Positions 32,332 to 39,203 of a stretch of 39,203 bases of DNA are shown piece after piece. A program made the translations under genes and the position numbers. The notes under the pieces are model-generated. The model saw only the letters and a program-made list of their open reading frames with translations, did not search any database and was not told where the DNA came from. Position 1 is the first letter of the stretch. The number at the start of each line of letters is the position of its first letter. The DNA comes from Spirochaetaceae bacterium (lineage in GTDB: Bacteria > Spirochaetota > Spirochaetia > DSM-27196 > PWMO01): assembly GCA_007693485.1 (NCBI GenBank), contig REDM01000165.1:1-39203 (forward strand), written 5' to 3'.

Positions 32332-34533
32332 TCAGCCCACCGGGCCGTTGGGTACCACCGGTGCGGTAACCGCCTGCCCCGCGCACTCGATCGCGGTGTC
32401 ACCCACGGTCAGGACGCGATCCTTCACCCGCAGAGGGATCGCAAAGAACGAGTCGATATCGATCTGCGACAGGGTTTCCTCGGACGGGGTGTCGCCGTGC
32501 AGAGCGAGCCGGTCTCCCGGCTTCGCATGATCGACAAAGAGCACATCGACCTTCTTGCTGCCGTCTTCGTTGGTGCCCTCGGCTGCGAGCAGCATGCCGC
32601 GGCTTTCCACACCGCGAAGCTTTGCCGGCTTGAGGTTGGAGACCAGCACAATGGTATGGCCCACGAGCTCTTCTTCGGTGTAGTGCCCCACCAGCCCTGA
32701 GACAATGGTGCGTGGTTCGCCGCTGCCGTCATCGACCTGCTCAATGAAGAGCTTGTCGGCCTTGGGGTGGCGTTCCACCGCGGTGATTTTCGCCGCCCGC
32801 AGCTCCACGCGTTCGCGGAAGCGCTCTTCCATGGTCGGCTCGGCCGCCTTCTTTGCGGCGCGCTCGGCCTGCGTTCCCGAGAAACGCGCGCGAAGCTCTT
32901 CGATCGTCTCTGCCTCGACGATGGAGAACAGAATCGTGGGAGCAGAGACGGTGGTGATTCCGCCGAGGTTGCCCAGATCGTCCCAGGTGGTAGCGTTCAG
33001 ACCCAGAAACTCCCCGATCCGCACGGCGGTATCCGGAAGGTAGGGAGCAATCAGAATCGAGAGATCACGAATCAGATAGATGAGGTTCTTCAAAAGAACG
33101 GCCGTGGCTTCCGGATTCTCCTTTCGCGTCTTCCACGGTTCTGCTTCCTGGAACACCTTGTTTCCATAGGAAGAGAGGGCAAACACAGTACGGAAGGCAT
33201 CGCGCAGCCGGGCGCCCTCGAGGTAATCGGTGATCTCCGACTCCATGGTTCGCACCGTGTTCCAGAACTCCTTCCATTCGGGACTGGTGACCGTTCCCGC
33301 GCTGTCCTCCTCAGGAAGGCTGTTTCCAAAAAACTTGGTCTGGAAAGCGAGCGTGCGGTTGACCAGGTTCCCCAGGTTTCCAATCAACTCGCCGTTGATC
33401 TTCTCGCGGAAGTCGTCCCAGGTGAAGGTGAAGTCCGACGTCTCGGGGCGGTTGTAGTAGAGATAAAACCGCCAGACGTCGGCCGGGATTCCGGTCTCCT
33501 GCGCGTCCGTGCCAAACACCCCAACCCCGCGGCTCTTGGAGAACTGGCCGCCCTCGTAGTTCAGGTATTCTGAAGAGGACATATGGTGCAGAAGAGTCCA
33601 CTTCTCTCCGGTACCGATGAGCGAACTCGGAAAGATTACCGTGTGAAAGGGGATGTTGTCTTTTCCAATGAACTGAAACAGGTCTACCTGCTCGGGGTTG
33701 CGCCACCACGCTTCCCAATTGTCGGTGAGCGAGGCGGTAATCGAGATATAGCCGATTGGAGCATCAAACCAGACGTAGAACACCTTCTCCCGAAAACCGT
33801 CCAGCGGTACGGGGATACCCCACTTCAGATCACGCGTGATGGCGCGTTCCTTGAGGCCGTCGCGGATCCATGCCTGCGTCATCTGCACGGCGTTGCGGGC
33901 CCAGCGCCCTTCCTCCGCGGCCACCTTGAGCCACACTTCCAGCCTGGGCCTGATCTTGGGAAGGTCGATGTAGAGATGACGGGTTGTTTTCATCACCGGT
34001 CTCGTGTTGTCGATAAGACTGCGCGGATCGATGAGGTCGGAGGGGTCGAGGAGTTTACCGCAGTTCTCGCACTGGTCGCCCCGGGCGTCGGCGTACCCAC
34101 AGTGCGGGCAGGTTCCGCGCACGTAGCGATCCGCGAGAAACATCTGCGACGCCTCGGAGTAGAGCTGCTCGATCTCGCGCTCGACCACGTAGCCGTTCTC
34201 GTGCAGCTTCTGAAAAATATGCTGCGTGATCTCGGTATGGTTCGGGGCCGAGGTTCGCCCGAAGTGGTCAAACGAGATGTTGAACCAGCGGTAGATCTCG
34301 CTGTGGATCTCGTAGTACCGGGTGCAGAGCTCCTTGGGAGAGATACCTTCTTCGCGTGCCCGGGTTTCGGTAGCGGTCCCGTACTCATCGGTTCCGCAGA
34401 TGTAGAGCGTCTCGTAGCCGCGCAGACGGCAGAACCGTGCAAACACATCGGCGGAGAGAACCTGAATGAGGTTTCCCAGGTGCGGAATGTTGTTGACGTA
34501 TGGCAGTGCCGAGGTGATCAGTCGCTTTTTCAT
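32332..34533 (-). CDS. metG: Methionyl-tRNA synthetase
   Basis: Class I synthetase that charges tRNA-Met, 733 aa, the long form. The HIGH-type motif is HLGN (18-21), the CP domain carries a zinc knuckle (CPHCGYADARGDQCENCG), the KMSKS-type motif is QFSKSRG (Lys333), and the anticodon-binding helical domain follows. A C-terminal EMAP/Trbp111-like tRNA-binding domain (ELRAAKITAVERHPKADKLF, HTIVLVSNLKPAKLRGVESR, GMLLAAE) completes it. The ATG at 34533 lacks a convincing Shine-Dalgarno sequence. The predicted transcription start is about two bases upstream, so the mRNA may be leaderless. femX follows after 6 bases. Confidence 0.97.
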   Translation of the reverse strand: MKKRLITSALPYVNNIPHLGNLIQVLSADVFARFCRLRGYETLYICGTDEYGTATETRAREEGISPKELCTRYYEIHSEIYRWFNISFDHFGRTSAPNHTEITQHIFQKLHENGYVVEREIEQLYSEASQMFLADRYVRGTCPHCGYADARGDQCENCGKLLDPSDLIDPRSLIDNTRPVMKTTRHLYIDLPKIRPRLEVWLKVAAEEGRWARNAVQMTQAWIRDGLKERAITRDLKWGIPVPLDGFREKVFYVWFDAPIGYISITASLTDNWEAWWRNPEQVDLFQFIGKDNIPFHTVIFPSSLIGTGEKWTLLHHMSSSEYLNYEGGQFSKSRGVGVFGTDAQETGIPADVWRFYLYYNRPETSDFTFTWDDFREKINGELIGNLGNLVNRTLAFQTKFFGNSLPEEDSAGTVTSPEWKEFWNTVRTMESEITDYLEGARLRDAFRTVFALSSYGNKVFQEAEPWKTRKENPEATAVLLKNLIYLIRDLSILIAPYLPDTAVRIGEFLGLNATTWDDLGNLGGITTVSAPTILFSIVEAETIEELRARFSGTQAERAAKKAAEPTMEERFRERVELRAAKITAVERHPKADKLFIEQVDDGSGEPRTIVSGLVGHYTEEELVGHTIVLVSNLKPAKLRGVESRGMLLAAEGTNEDGSKKVDVLFVDHAKPGDRLALHGDTPSEETLSQIDIDSFFAIPLRVKDRVLTVGDTAIECAGQAVTAPVVPNGPVG

Positions 34534-34538
34534 AACTC

Positions 34539-34615
34539 GTCACTATAGGTTTGCCCTGAACGGCGTGTCAAGGACAGCACTCTTGACTCCGTGTGCACCG
34601 CTCACCTATAGTGAC
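34539..34615. promoter_or_regulatory. Mirror-image divergent promoters of metG and the opp operon
   Basis: A perfect 12-bp inverted repeat, GTCACTATAGGT (34539-34550) and ACCTATAGTGAC (34604-34615), covers both -10 boxes. Leftward (metG): TTGACA at 34566-34571, 18-base spacer, TATAGT at 34542-34547. Rightward (opp): TTGACT at 34583-34588, 18-base spacer, TATAGT at 34607-34612. Only 11 bases separate the two -35 boxes. Transcription start near 34535 for metG and near 34619 for opp. The symmetry suggests a common regulator or local expansion of one promoter; this is inference. Confidence 0.7.
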
Positions 34616-34649
34616 CCTCATATTCATACACAAAAGGAGTGATGAAACC

Positions 34650-36200
34650 GTGAAACGAATTGTTTTTACTCTCGTCGCGACTCTCATCGTGCTCGGTCTG
34701 GTGGCATGCGGGCCCCAAGCCGCAGACACCGCCGCGGTCCGCGATACCCTGACCATCGCCATTGGCGCTGAGCCGGAATCGCTCGATCCCGTCAAGATGA
34801 CCTCTGCACCTGCCGCCACCGTTGGTGAGCACGTGGTTGAGCGTCTCATTTACATGGAAGAGGACGGTACCCTCACGCCGATGCTCGCCACCAGCTGGTC
34901 GGCCAACGCAGACAGCACCGTCTGGACCTTCGAGATCCGTCAGGGCGTCACCTTCCACGATGGAGCGCCGTTGAACGCGGAAGCGGTTCGTGCCAATCTC
35001 GCCCGGTTTGTGGATCCCGAAGTGGGTGCCGCCTACCGCTTCCTGCTCGGCAGCGTGCAGGACATTCAGGCAACCGGCGAGTATACCCTGCAGATCACGC
35101 TAGCCCAGCCCTTTGCCCCGATCCTGTCGCACCTCTCGCACAGCTTCATCGGCATTGTGAGCCCCAACCAGATCAGCGACCTCGCGGCTGACGGAACCTT
35201 CGAGATTCCCGTCGGTACCGGCCCCTACGTAATGGAACGATGGAGCCGCGGCGACAGCATCCGCATGAGCGTGAACGCAGACTACTGGGGACCAATACCG
35301 CAGATTCCCAACCTGGTCTTCAACTTCATCCCCGAAGAGTCGGCACGGATCGTGGCGCTCGAGACCGGGGAGGCGGACGCGATCATGGCCGTTCCCCCGC
35401 AGGACGTCGCCCGTCTGCAGCAGAACCCGGACATCGACGTAGTCTTCCAGACCACCGTCCGGACCATCTACATCAGCTTCAACAATATCCGCGAGCCATT
35501 CACCGATCAGCGGGTTCGCCACGCGCTGAACTACGCGATCGACAAGCAGGCTATTGTTGACTCGATCTTCGAAGGCAACGCCTTTGTCGCCGATGCACCC
35601 ATTGTTGACGCAGTCTTTGGCCACACCACGGTTGGACCCTACGAGTTCAATCCCGACCGTGCCCGCGAACTGCTCGCCGAAGCGGGATTCCCCAACGGCT
35701 TCGATATGGTCTTGCACCACCCCACCGGCCGCTATCCGCTCGATGCGACCGTTGCGCAGGCGGTCCAGTCCATGCTCGCCGACGTCGGCGTGAACGCCAC
35801 CCTTGAGACCCGCGAGTGGTCTGCCTACCTGCAGTTCACCTCGCAACCGCCGGATCGCGCCGAGTACGATTCGTTCATGCTCGGGTGGGGAACCGTGACC
35901 CTGGATGCCGATTACGGTCTTTTCGCACTCTTGCACACCCGGCAGTGGAACCCCAACGGCAACAACCGTGGGTTCTACTCCAACCCAAGGGTTGACGAGC
36001 TGCTTGATGCGGCCCGCATCGAGACCAACCCGGATCGCCGCCGCACCATGTATCATGAGGCGGTTGATCTGATCTGGGACGATGCTCCGTGGATCTTCCT
36101 CTACAACGCCGGACAGATCAACGCTGTGCGTTCGAACGTACAGGGACTGATCCATCACCCGCTCGAGAACCTGAGCGCCTGGGCAGCATCGTTCCGCTGA
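34650..36200 (+). CDS. Peptide ABC transporter substrate-binding lipoprotein
   Basis: A 516-aa SBP_bac_5 family protein (DppA/OppA type) that captures peptides or related solutes. The GTG at 34650 gives VKRIVFTLVATLIVLGLVAC, a lipoprotein signal with Cys20 in the lipobox. Mature motifs: LTIAIGAEPESLDPVKMTSA, WTFEIRQGVTFHDGAPLNAE, GTGPYVMERWSRGDSIRM, ISFNNIREPFTDQRVRHALN, and APWIFLYNAGQINAVR near the end. The ORF-track start at 34593 precedes the promoter's start site and is excluded. A tiny ORF (ATGAAACCGTGA) with the AAGGAG site overlaps the GTG. It heads the transporter operon and is divergent from metG. Paired with DppB/C/D-like genes. Confidence 0.93.
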   Translation: MKRIVFTLVATLIVLGLVACGPQAADTAAVRDTLTIAIGAEPESLDPVKMTSAPAATVGEHVVERLIYMEEDGTLTPMLATSWSANADSTVWTFEIRQGVTFHDGAPLNAEAVRANLARFVDPEVGAAYRFLLGSVQDIQATGEYTLQITLAQPFAPILSHLSHSFIGIVSPNQISDLAADGTFEIPVGTGPYVMERWSRGDSIRMSVNADYWGPIPQIPNLVFNFIPEESARIVALETGEADAIMAVPPQDVARLQQNPDIDVVFQTTVRTIYISFNNIREPFTDQRVRHALNYAIDKQAIVDSIFEGNAFVADAPIVDAVFGHTTVGPYEFNPDRARELLAEAGFPNGFDMVLHHPTGRYPLDATVAQAVQSMLADVGVNATLETREWSAYLQFTSQPPDRAEYDSFMLGWGTVTLDADYGLFALLHTRQWNPNGNNRGFYSNPRVDELLDAARIETNPDRRRTMYHEAVDLIWDDAPWIFLYNAGQINAVRSNVQGLIHHPLENLSAWAASFR

Positions 36201-36220
36201 TTCAGTACGCAATCCGGTTC

Positions 36221-36266
36221 GCCCCCTTCCCCTCGGGGAAGGGGGCCATTCCGGCCTGAGGGCCGG
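36221..36266 (+). terminator. Tandem hairpins between binding-protein and permease genes
   Basis: First hairpin: 11-bp perfect stem (GCCCCCTTCCC and GGGAAGGGGGC) with loop CTCG at 36221-36246. Second: CCGGCC-TGAG-GGCCGG at 36251-36266. No T tract follows. Such hairpins commonly protect the abundant binding-protein mRNA and reduce read-through into the permease genes; this role is inferred. Confidence 0.6.
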
Positions 36267-36297
36267 GGTGACGTAGCGCGCTCGGTCGACGAGCCCG

Positions 36298-37266
36298 ATG
36301 CGACACCACCTTAAGCGGGAGATTCGTTCCTTGTACCAATACATCGCACGTCGGCTGATGCTCGCCATTCCGGTGGTCATCGGTGTTTCCATCATTGTGT
36401 TTTCTCTGGTCCGGTTGATTCCCGGTGACCCTGCGCGGGCCATGGCGGGTGTCAACGCAACACCGGATTTCATTGAGGCGATTCGCGTCCGCCACGCACT
36501 CGATCAGCCCATTCCCGTCCAGTACGCCCGCTTTGTGGTGCGGTTTCTGCAGGGCGACCTCGGAAACTCCATCTTCAGTGGACGGCCGGTCACCACCGAG
36601 ATCGGCGAACGCTTTCCTCGGACGCTCATCCTCGCGACAATCGCGCTGGTGATTGCGACGACGCTTGGGGTAACGGCCGGCATCATTTCGGCCACGCGCC
36701 GCAACTCACTCTTCGACAATGCAAGCATGCTGGTCGCGCTGGTGGGGGTGGCGGCGCCGGTCTTCTGGATGGCGCTGATGCTGCAGCTGCTCTTTGCGGT
36801 GCAGCTGCGTATGCTGCCGGCCACCGGTATCGGCACAATCCGCCATCTGGTGCTGCCGAGCATCACCCTGGGAACCGCGAGTGCCGCCCTGATGGCGCGC
36901 ATCACCCGATCGAGCATGCTCGACGTGCTTCGCCAGGATTTCATCACCACCGCCCGCGCCAAGGGGCTGGACGAGCGGCTGGTCATCTACAAGCACGCGC
37001 TGAAAAACGCGCTCATTCCGGTGGTCACGGTGCTGGGCCTGCAGTTTGGCATTCTGCTCGGCGGCGCGGTGCTCACCGAGACCGTCTTCGCCTGGCCCGG
37101 TGTCGGCAGACTGCTGGTAGACGCAATTCTGCGTCGTGACTATCCCGTCGTCCAGGGCACGGTCATGCTGCTTGCGCTGCTCTTCGTGCTGATCAACCTG
37201 GTGGTGGACATCATCTACGCCTTTCTCGATCCACGCATCCACTATCTGTCCGGAAGGGGGGAGTAG
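36298..37266 (+). CDS. Peptide ABC transporter permease (DppB/OppB type)
   Basis: A 322-aa inner-membrane permease with six hydrophobic helices. N-terminal part YIARRLMLAIPVVIGVSIIV, RLIPGDPARAMAG, and the EAA loop DFITTARAKGLDERLVIYKHALKNALIPVV are diagnostic for DppB-type subunits. The C-terminal helix follows GGAVLTETVFAWPGVGRLL. The ATG at 36298 has no strong Shine-Dalgarno sequence; an internal start near the TTG of LYQYIARR is possible. It pairs with the downstream DppC-type permease. Confidence 0.95.
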   Translation: MRHHLKREIRSLYQYIARRLMLAIPVVIGVSIIVFSLVRLIPGDPARAMAGVNATPDFIEAIRVRHALDQPIPVQYARFVVRFLQGDLGNSIFSGRPVTTEIGERFPRTLILATIALVIATTLGVTAGIISATRRNSLFDNASMLVALVGVAAPVFWMALMLQLLFAVQLRMLPATGIGTIRHLVLPSITLGTASAALMARITRSSMLDVLRQDFITTARAKGLDERLVIYKHALKNALIPVVTVLGLQFGILLGGAVLTETVFAWPGVGRLLVDAILRRDYPVVQGTVMLLALLFVLINLVVDIIYAFLDPRIHYLSGRGE

Positions 37267-37269
37267 CCG

Positions 37270-38154
37270 ATGGCAACTGAAGTAAACCCGACAACCGCCC
37301 CGTCCCCGCGCGAGAAGACCAGCGAGTTTCGCGAGGTACTCCGCCATCTGGTTCGAAACCGCGCAGCGGTGGTGGGCCTCTGCATCATCGGTGGCTTCGT
37401 CCTGGTATCGCTCTTTGCACCGCTGTTCGCAACGCACGATCCTCTGCGGATTAATCTGGGAAACCGCCTCAAACCGCCAAGCGCTGAGCACTTCCTGGGA
37501 ACCGATGAGCTCGGCCGCGATCTGTTCAGCCGCATGCTCTACGGCGGGCGCATCTCACTGAATATCGGCGTCATTTCCGTCTTTATCGGCGTGGTGATTG
37601 GCGTTCCGATTGGTGCGGTGAGCGGCTACTTTGGCGGAAAGCTCGACATGTTCACGCAACGCTTTATCGACATCATGATCGCCTTTCCCGGTATCCTTCT
37701 GGCAATTGTCGTGGTGACCGTGCTCGGCGTGGGCGTTGAGAACGTAATGATCGCCACCGGGATCGCGAGCGTGCCCATCTATGCGCGGCTGGTTCGCGGC
37801 TCGGTCCTGGCGATCAAGGAGCAGAGCTACGTGACGGCCGCTCACGCGGCAGGGCTTGGCGACATGCGCATCATCTTCCGCCAGATCCTTCCCAACTGCC
37901 TCGCGCCCATCATCGTGCAGAGCACGTTTCAGATTGCAACGTCGATCCTCTGGGCCGCCGGCCTCGGATTCCTGGGACTGGGAGCGCAGGCCCCCACCCC
38001 CGAGTGGGGTGCCATCCTCAGTAACGGCCGCGCCTATATCCGTACGGCCCACCACGTAACCACCTACCCGGGCCTGGCCATTCTGCTGATGGTGCTGGGG
38101 TTCAATCTGGTGGGAGACGGCCTGCGTGACGCACTCGACCCAAAGACCCGGTAG
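37270..38154 (+). CDS. Peptide ABC transporter permease (DppC/OppC type)
   Basis: A 294-aa permease with an N-terminal OppC_N helix (AAVVGLCIIGGFVLVSLFAP), the motif HFLGTDELGRDLFSRMLYGG, and the EAA loop QSYVTAAHAAGLGDMRIIFR-QILPN. About six helices. It starts 4 bases after the DppB-type stop with GGGGGGAG as ribosome site. Together the two permeases form the channel for the substrate delivered by the upstream lipoprotein. Confidence 0.96.
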   Translation: MATEVNPTTAPSPREKTSEFREVLRHLVRNRAAVVGLCIIGGFVLVSLFAPLFATHDPLRINLGNRLKPPSAEHFLGTDELGRDLFSRMLYGGRISLNIGVISVFIGVVIGVPIGAVSGYFGGKLDMFTQRFIDIMIAFPGILLAIVVVTVLGVGVENVMIATGIASVPIYARLVRGSVLAIKEQSYVTAAHAAGLGDMRIIFRQILPNCLAPIIVQSTFQIATSILWAAGLGFLGLGAQAPTPEWGAILSNGRAYIRTAHHVTTYPGLAILLMVLGFNLVGDGLRDALDPKTR

Positions 38155-38170
38155 TCAAAAAGGACGGTGA

Positions 38171-39181
38171 ATGGAGAACTTACTGCAAATCAGGAACCTG
38201 CGGACCAGTTTTCGTACCGAAGACGGAACGGTTCGCGCGGTTGACGATGTTTCATTTGACATTCGTGCCGGCGAGGTGGTTGGCCTCGTGGGAGAGAGCG
38301 GGTGCGGGAAGACCGCCGTCTCGCTGAGTATCCTGCAGCTGCTGCCCACACCGCCGGCCGTGATCGAAGGCGGTGAAATCCAGTTTGGCGACCGCGACCT
38401 TCTGAAACTCAATTCGGCACAGATTCGAAAGATTCGCGGCAACGATATCGCCATGATCTTTCAGGAACCGATGACAAGCCTGAACCCGGTCTATACCATC
38501 GGCAATCAGCTGATGGAGACCATCATGCTTCACCAGAAGCTCGACACCTCCGCTGCGAAGACGCGGGCAATCGAGATGCTGAAGCTGGTGGGTATTCCCC
38601 GGCCCGACGAGGTGATCGACGAGTACCCTCACCGCTTCTCCGGCGGGATGCGCCAGCGCGCGATGATCGCCATGGCGCTGAGCTGCAATCCGCGGCTTCT
38701 GATCGCCGACGAACCCACCACCGCCCTCGACGTGACCATTCAGGCACAGATTCTGGAACTGATGCGAGAGCTGCGCGAGCGGATCGGTATGTCGATCCTC
38801 TTCATCACCCACGACCTCAACGTCATCGCGGAGATGGCCGACCGCGTTGTGGTGATGTATTCGGGCAAGGTGGTGGAACAGGCAGACGTATTGACCCTCT
38901 TCCACGAGCCACAGCACCCCTACACCCAGGGGCTCATCGGTTCACGCCCGAGCGCAGACCAGGACACCGGAACTCGTGATGGGAAAAAAAGCCGCCTCCC
39001 CTTCATCCGCGGCAGCGTACCAAATCCGCTCTCCATGCCCGACGGCTGTCCCTTTCACCCGCGCTGCGACCACGCGATGCCGGTCTGCTCGCAACGCATG
39101 CCCGGGTATACGACAATGAAGCCGGGCCACGAGGTGCGCTGCTGGCTTCACGAGACCGATTCTCCGGAGGTTCGCGCATGA
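38171..39181 (+). CDS. Peptide ABC transporter ATPase (DppD/OppD type)
   Basis: A 336-aa ATP-binding subunit. Walker [11 protein letters not shown]-loop [20 protein letters not shown], signature [20 protein letters not shown], Walker [13 protein letters not shown], and H-loop [20 protein letters not shown] are all intact. The C-terminal oligo_HPY segment with its Cys cluster ([19 protein letters not shown]) is typical of DppD/OppD and binds a 4Fe-4S cluster in some relatives. It ends in an ATGA overlap with the next gene. Confidence 0.97.
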   Translation: MENLLQIRNLRTSFRTEDGTVRAVDDVSFDIRAGEVVGLVGESGCGKTAVSLSILQLLPTPPAVIEGGEIQFGDRDLLKLNSAQIRKIRGNDIAMIFQEPMTSLNPVYTIGNQLMETIMLHQKLDTSAAKTRAIEMLKLVGIPRPDEVIDEYPHRFSGGMRQRAMIAMALSCNPRLLIADEPTTALDVTIQAQILELMRELRERIGMSILFITHDLNVIAEMADRVVVMYSGKVVEQADVLTLFHEPQHPYTQGLIGSRPSADQDTGTRDGKKSRLPFIRGSVPNPLSMPDGCPFHPRCDHAMPVCSQRMPGYTTMKPGHEVRCWLHETDSPEVRA

Positions 39182-39203
39182 GCAGCAGCGCACGGACGGA
39201 CGC
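39178..39203 (+). CDS. Start of the next transporter gene (probably second ATPase)
   Basis: ATG at 39178 overlaps the DppD-type stop (ATGA) and opens MSSSARTD before the window ends. In these operons the next gene is normally the DppF/OppF ATPase. Only eight residues are visible, so the identity comes from context alone. Confidence 0.5.

Noticed and set aside
35100-36473. 457-aa minus-strand ORF
   Set aside because: Antisense to the binding-protein gene, whose lipoprotein signal and family motifs are clear.
1-39203. CRISPR arrays, tRNA or rRNA genes, phage att sites
   Set aside because: No regularly spaced repeats or recognisable RNA gene sequences were found by eye on either strand; a tRNAscan or Infernal run would be decisive.

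Overview
The window reads as chromosomal DNA of a GC-rich bacterium and is almost fully coding; no gap between features exceeds about 300 bases. Several genes are compatible with a Spirochaetota member, for example the FabV/Ter-type trans-2-enoyl-CoA reductase also known from Treponema denticola, the DUF47-Pit pair, a FemX-like transferase, an NFACT protein, and conserved-looking proteins without a known family beside murD. This taxonomic call is an inference and not firm. No rRNA, tRNA or CRISPR array was recognised.

Bases 1-7,600 look like an accessory region. They hold a broken APH-type phosphotransferase, an intact Ada methylation-repair regulator, and an IS3-family element whose orfB carries an in-frame amber stop. 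The IS abuts a truncated type I restriction subunit (last ~240 residues of HsdR). A BrnT-BrnA toxin-antitoxin pair, a P2-type cation ATPase with a changed M6 ion-site motif, and an RHH antitoxin-MazF pair follow.

Bases 7,600-14,900 are mainly metabolic and transport genes, all on the minus strand. They are a 671-aa two-helix membrane protein of unknown function, a YuiF/NhaC-type antiporter, a ROK-family XylR-like regulator directly behind xylA (its HTH is encoded upstream of the first ATG), xylose isomerase, and FabV.

Bases 15,000-20,650 form a phosphate-flavoured neighbourhood: DUF47 protein and Pit phosphate transporter, a PPX1/Prune-like DHH phosphatase, and a divergent protein with possible CYTH resemblance. 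A divergent SDR/LysR pair sits between them, and the SDR has lost the usual catalytic residues.

Bases 20,760-29,950 are a dense plus-strand run: an atypical HisD homologue, folC, a macro-domain protein, an NFACT (RqcH-like) protein, AMMECR1, a membrane-anchored apparent pseudokinase, a 312-aa protein of unknown function, and murD from a TTG start. Bases 30,000-39,203 carry an adenosine-deaminase-like enzyme, femX-metG on the minus strand, and a divergently transcribed dipeptide/oligopeptide ABC operon (lipoprotein, two permeases, ATPase, start of the next gene) that runs off the end.

Two regulatory patterns recur. Several promoters predict mRNAs that begin at or within a few bases of the start codon (brnT, the mazF antitoxin, metG, perhaps hisD). 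The metG/opp divergent promoters are mirror images sharing a perfect 12-bp inverted repeat over both -10 boxes. The most novel-looking items are the pseudokinase gene, the altered HisD, the polyphosphate-type neighbourhood, and the non-AUG start implied for the ROK regulator.
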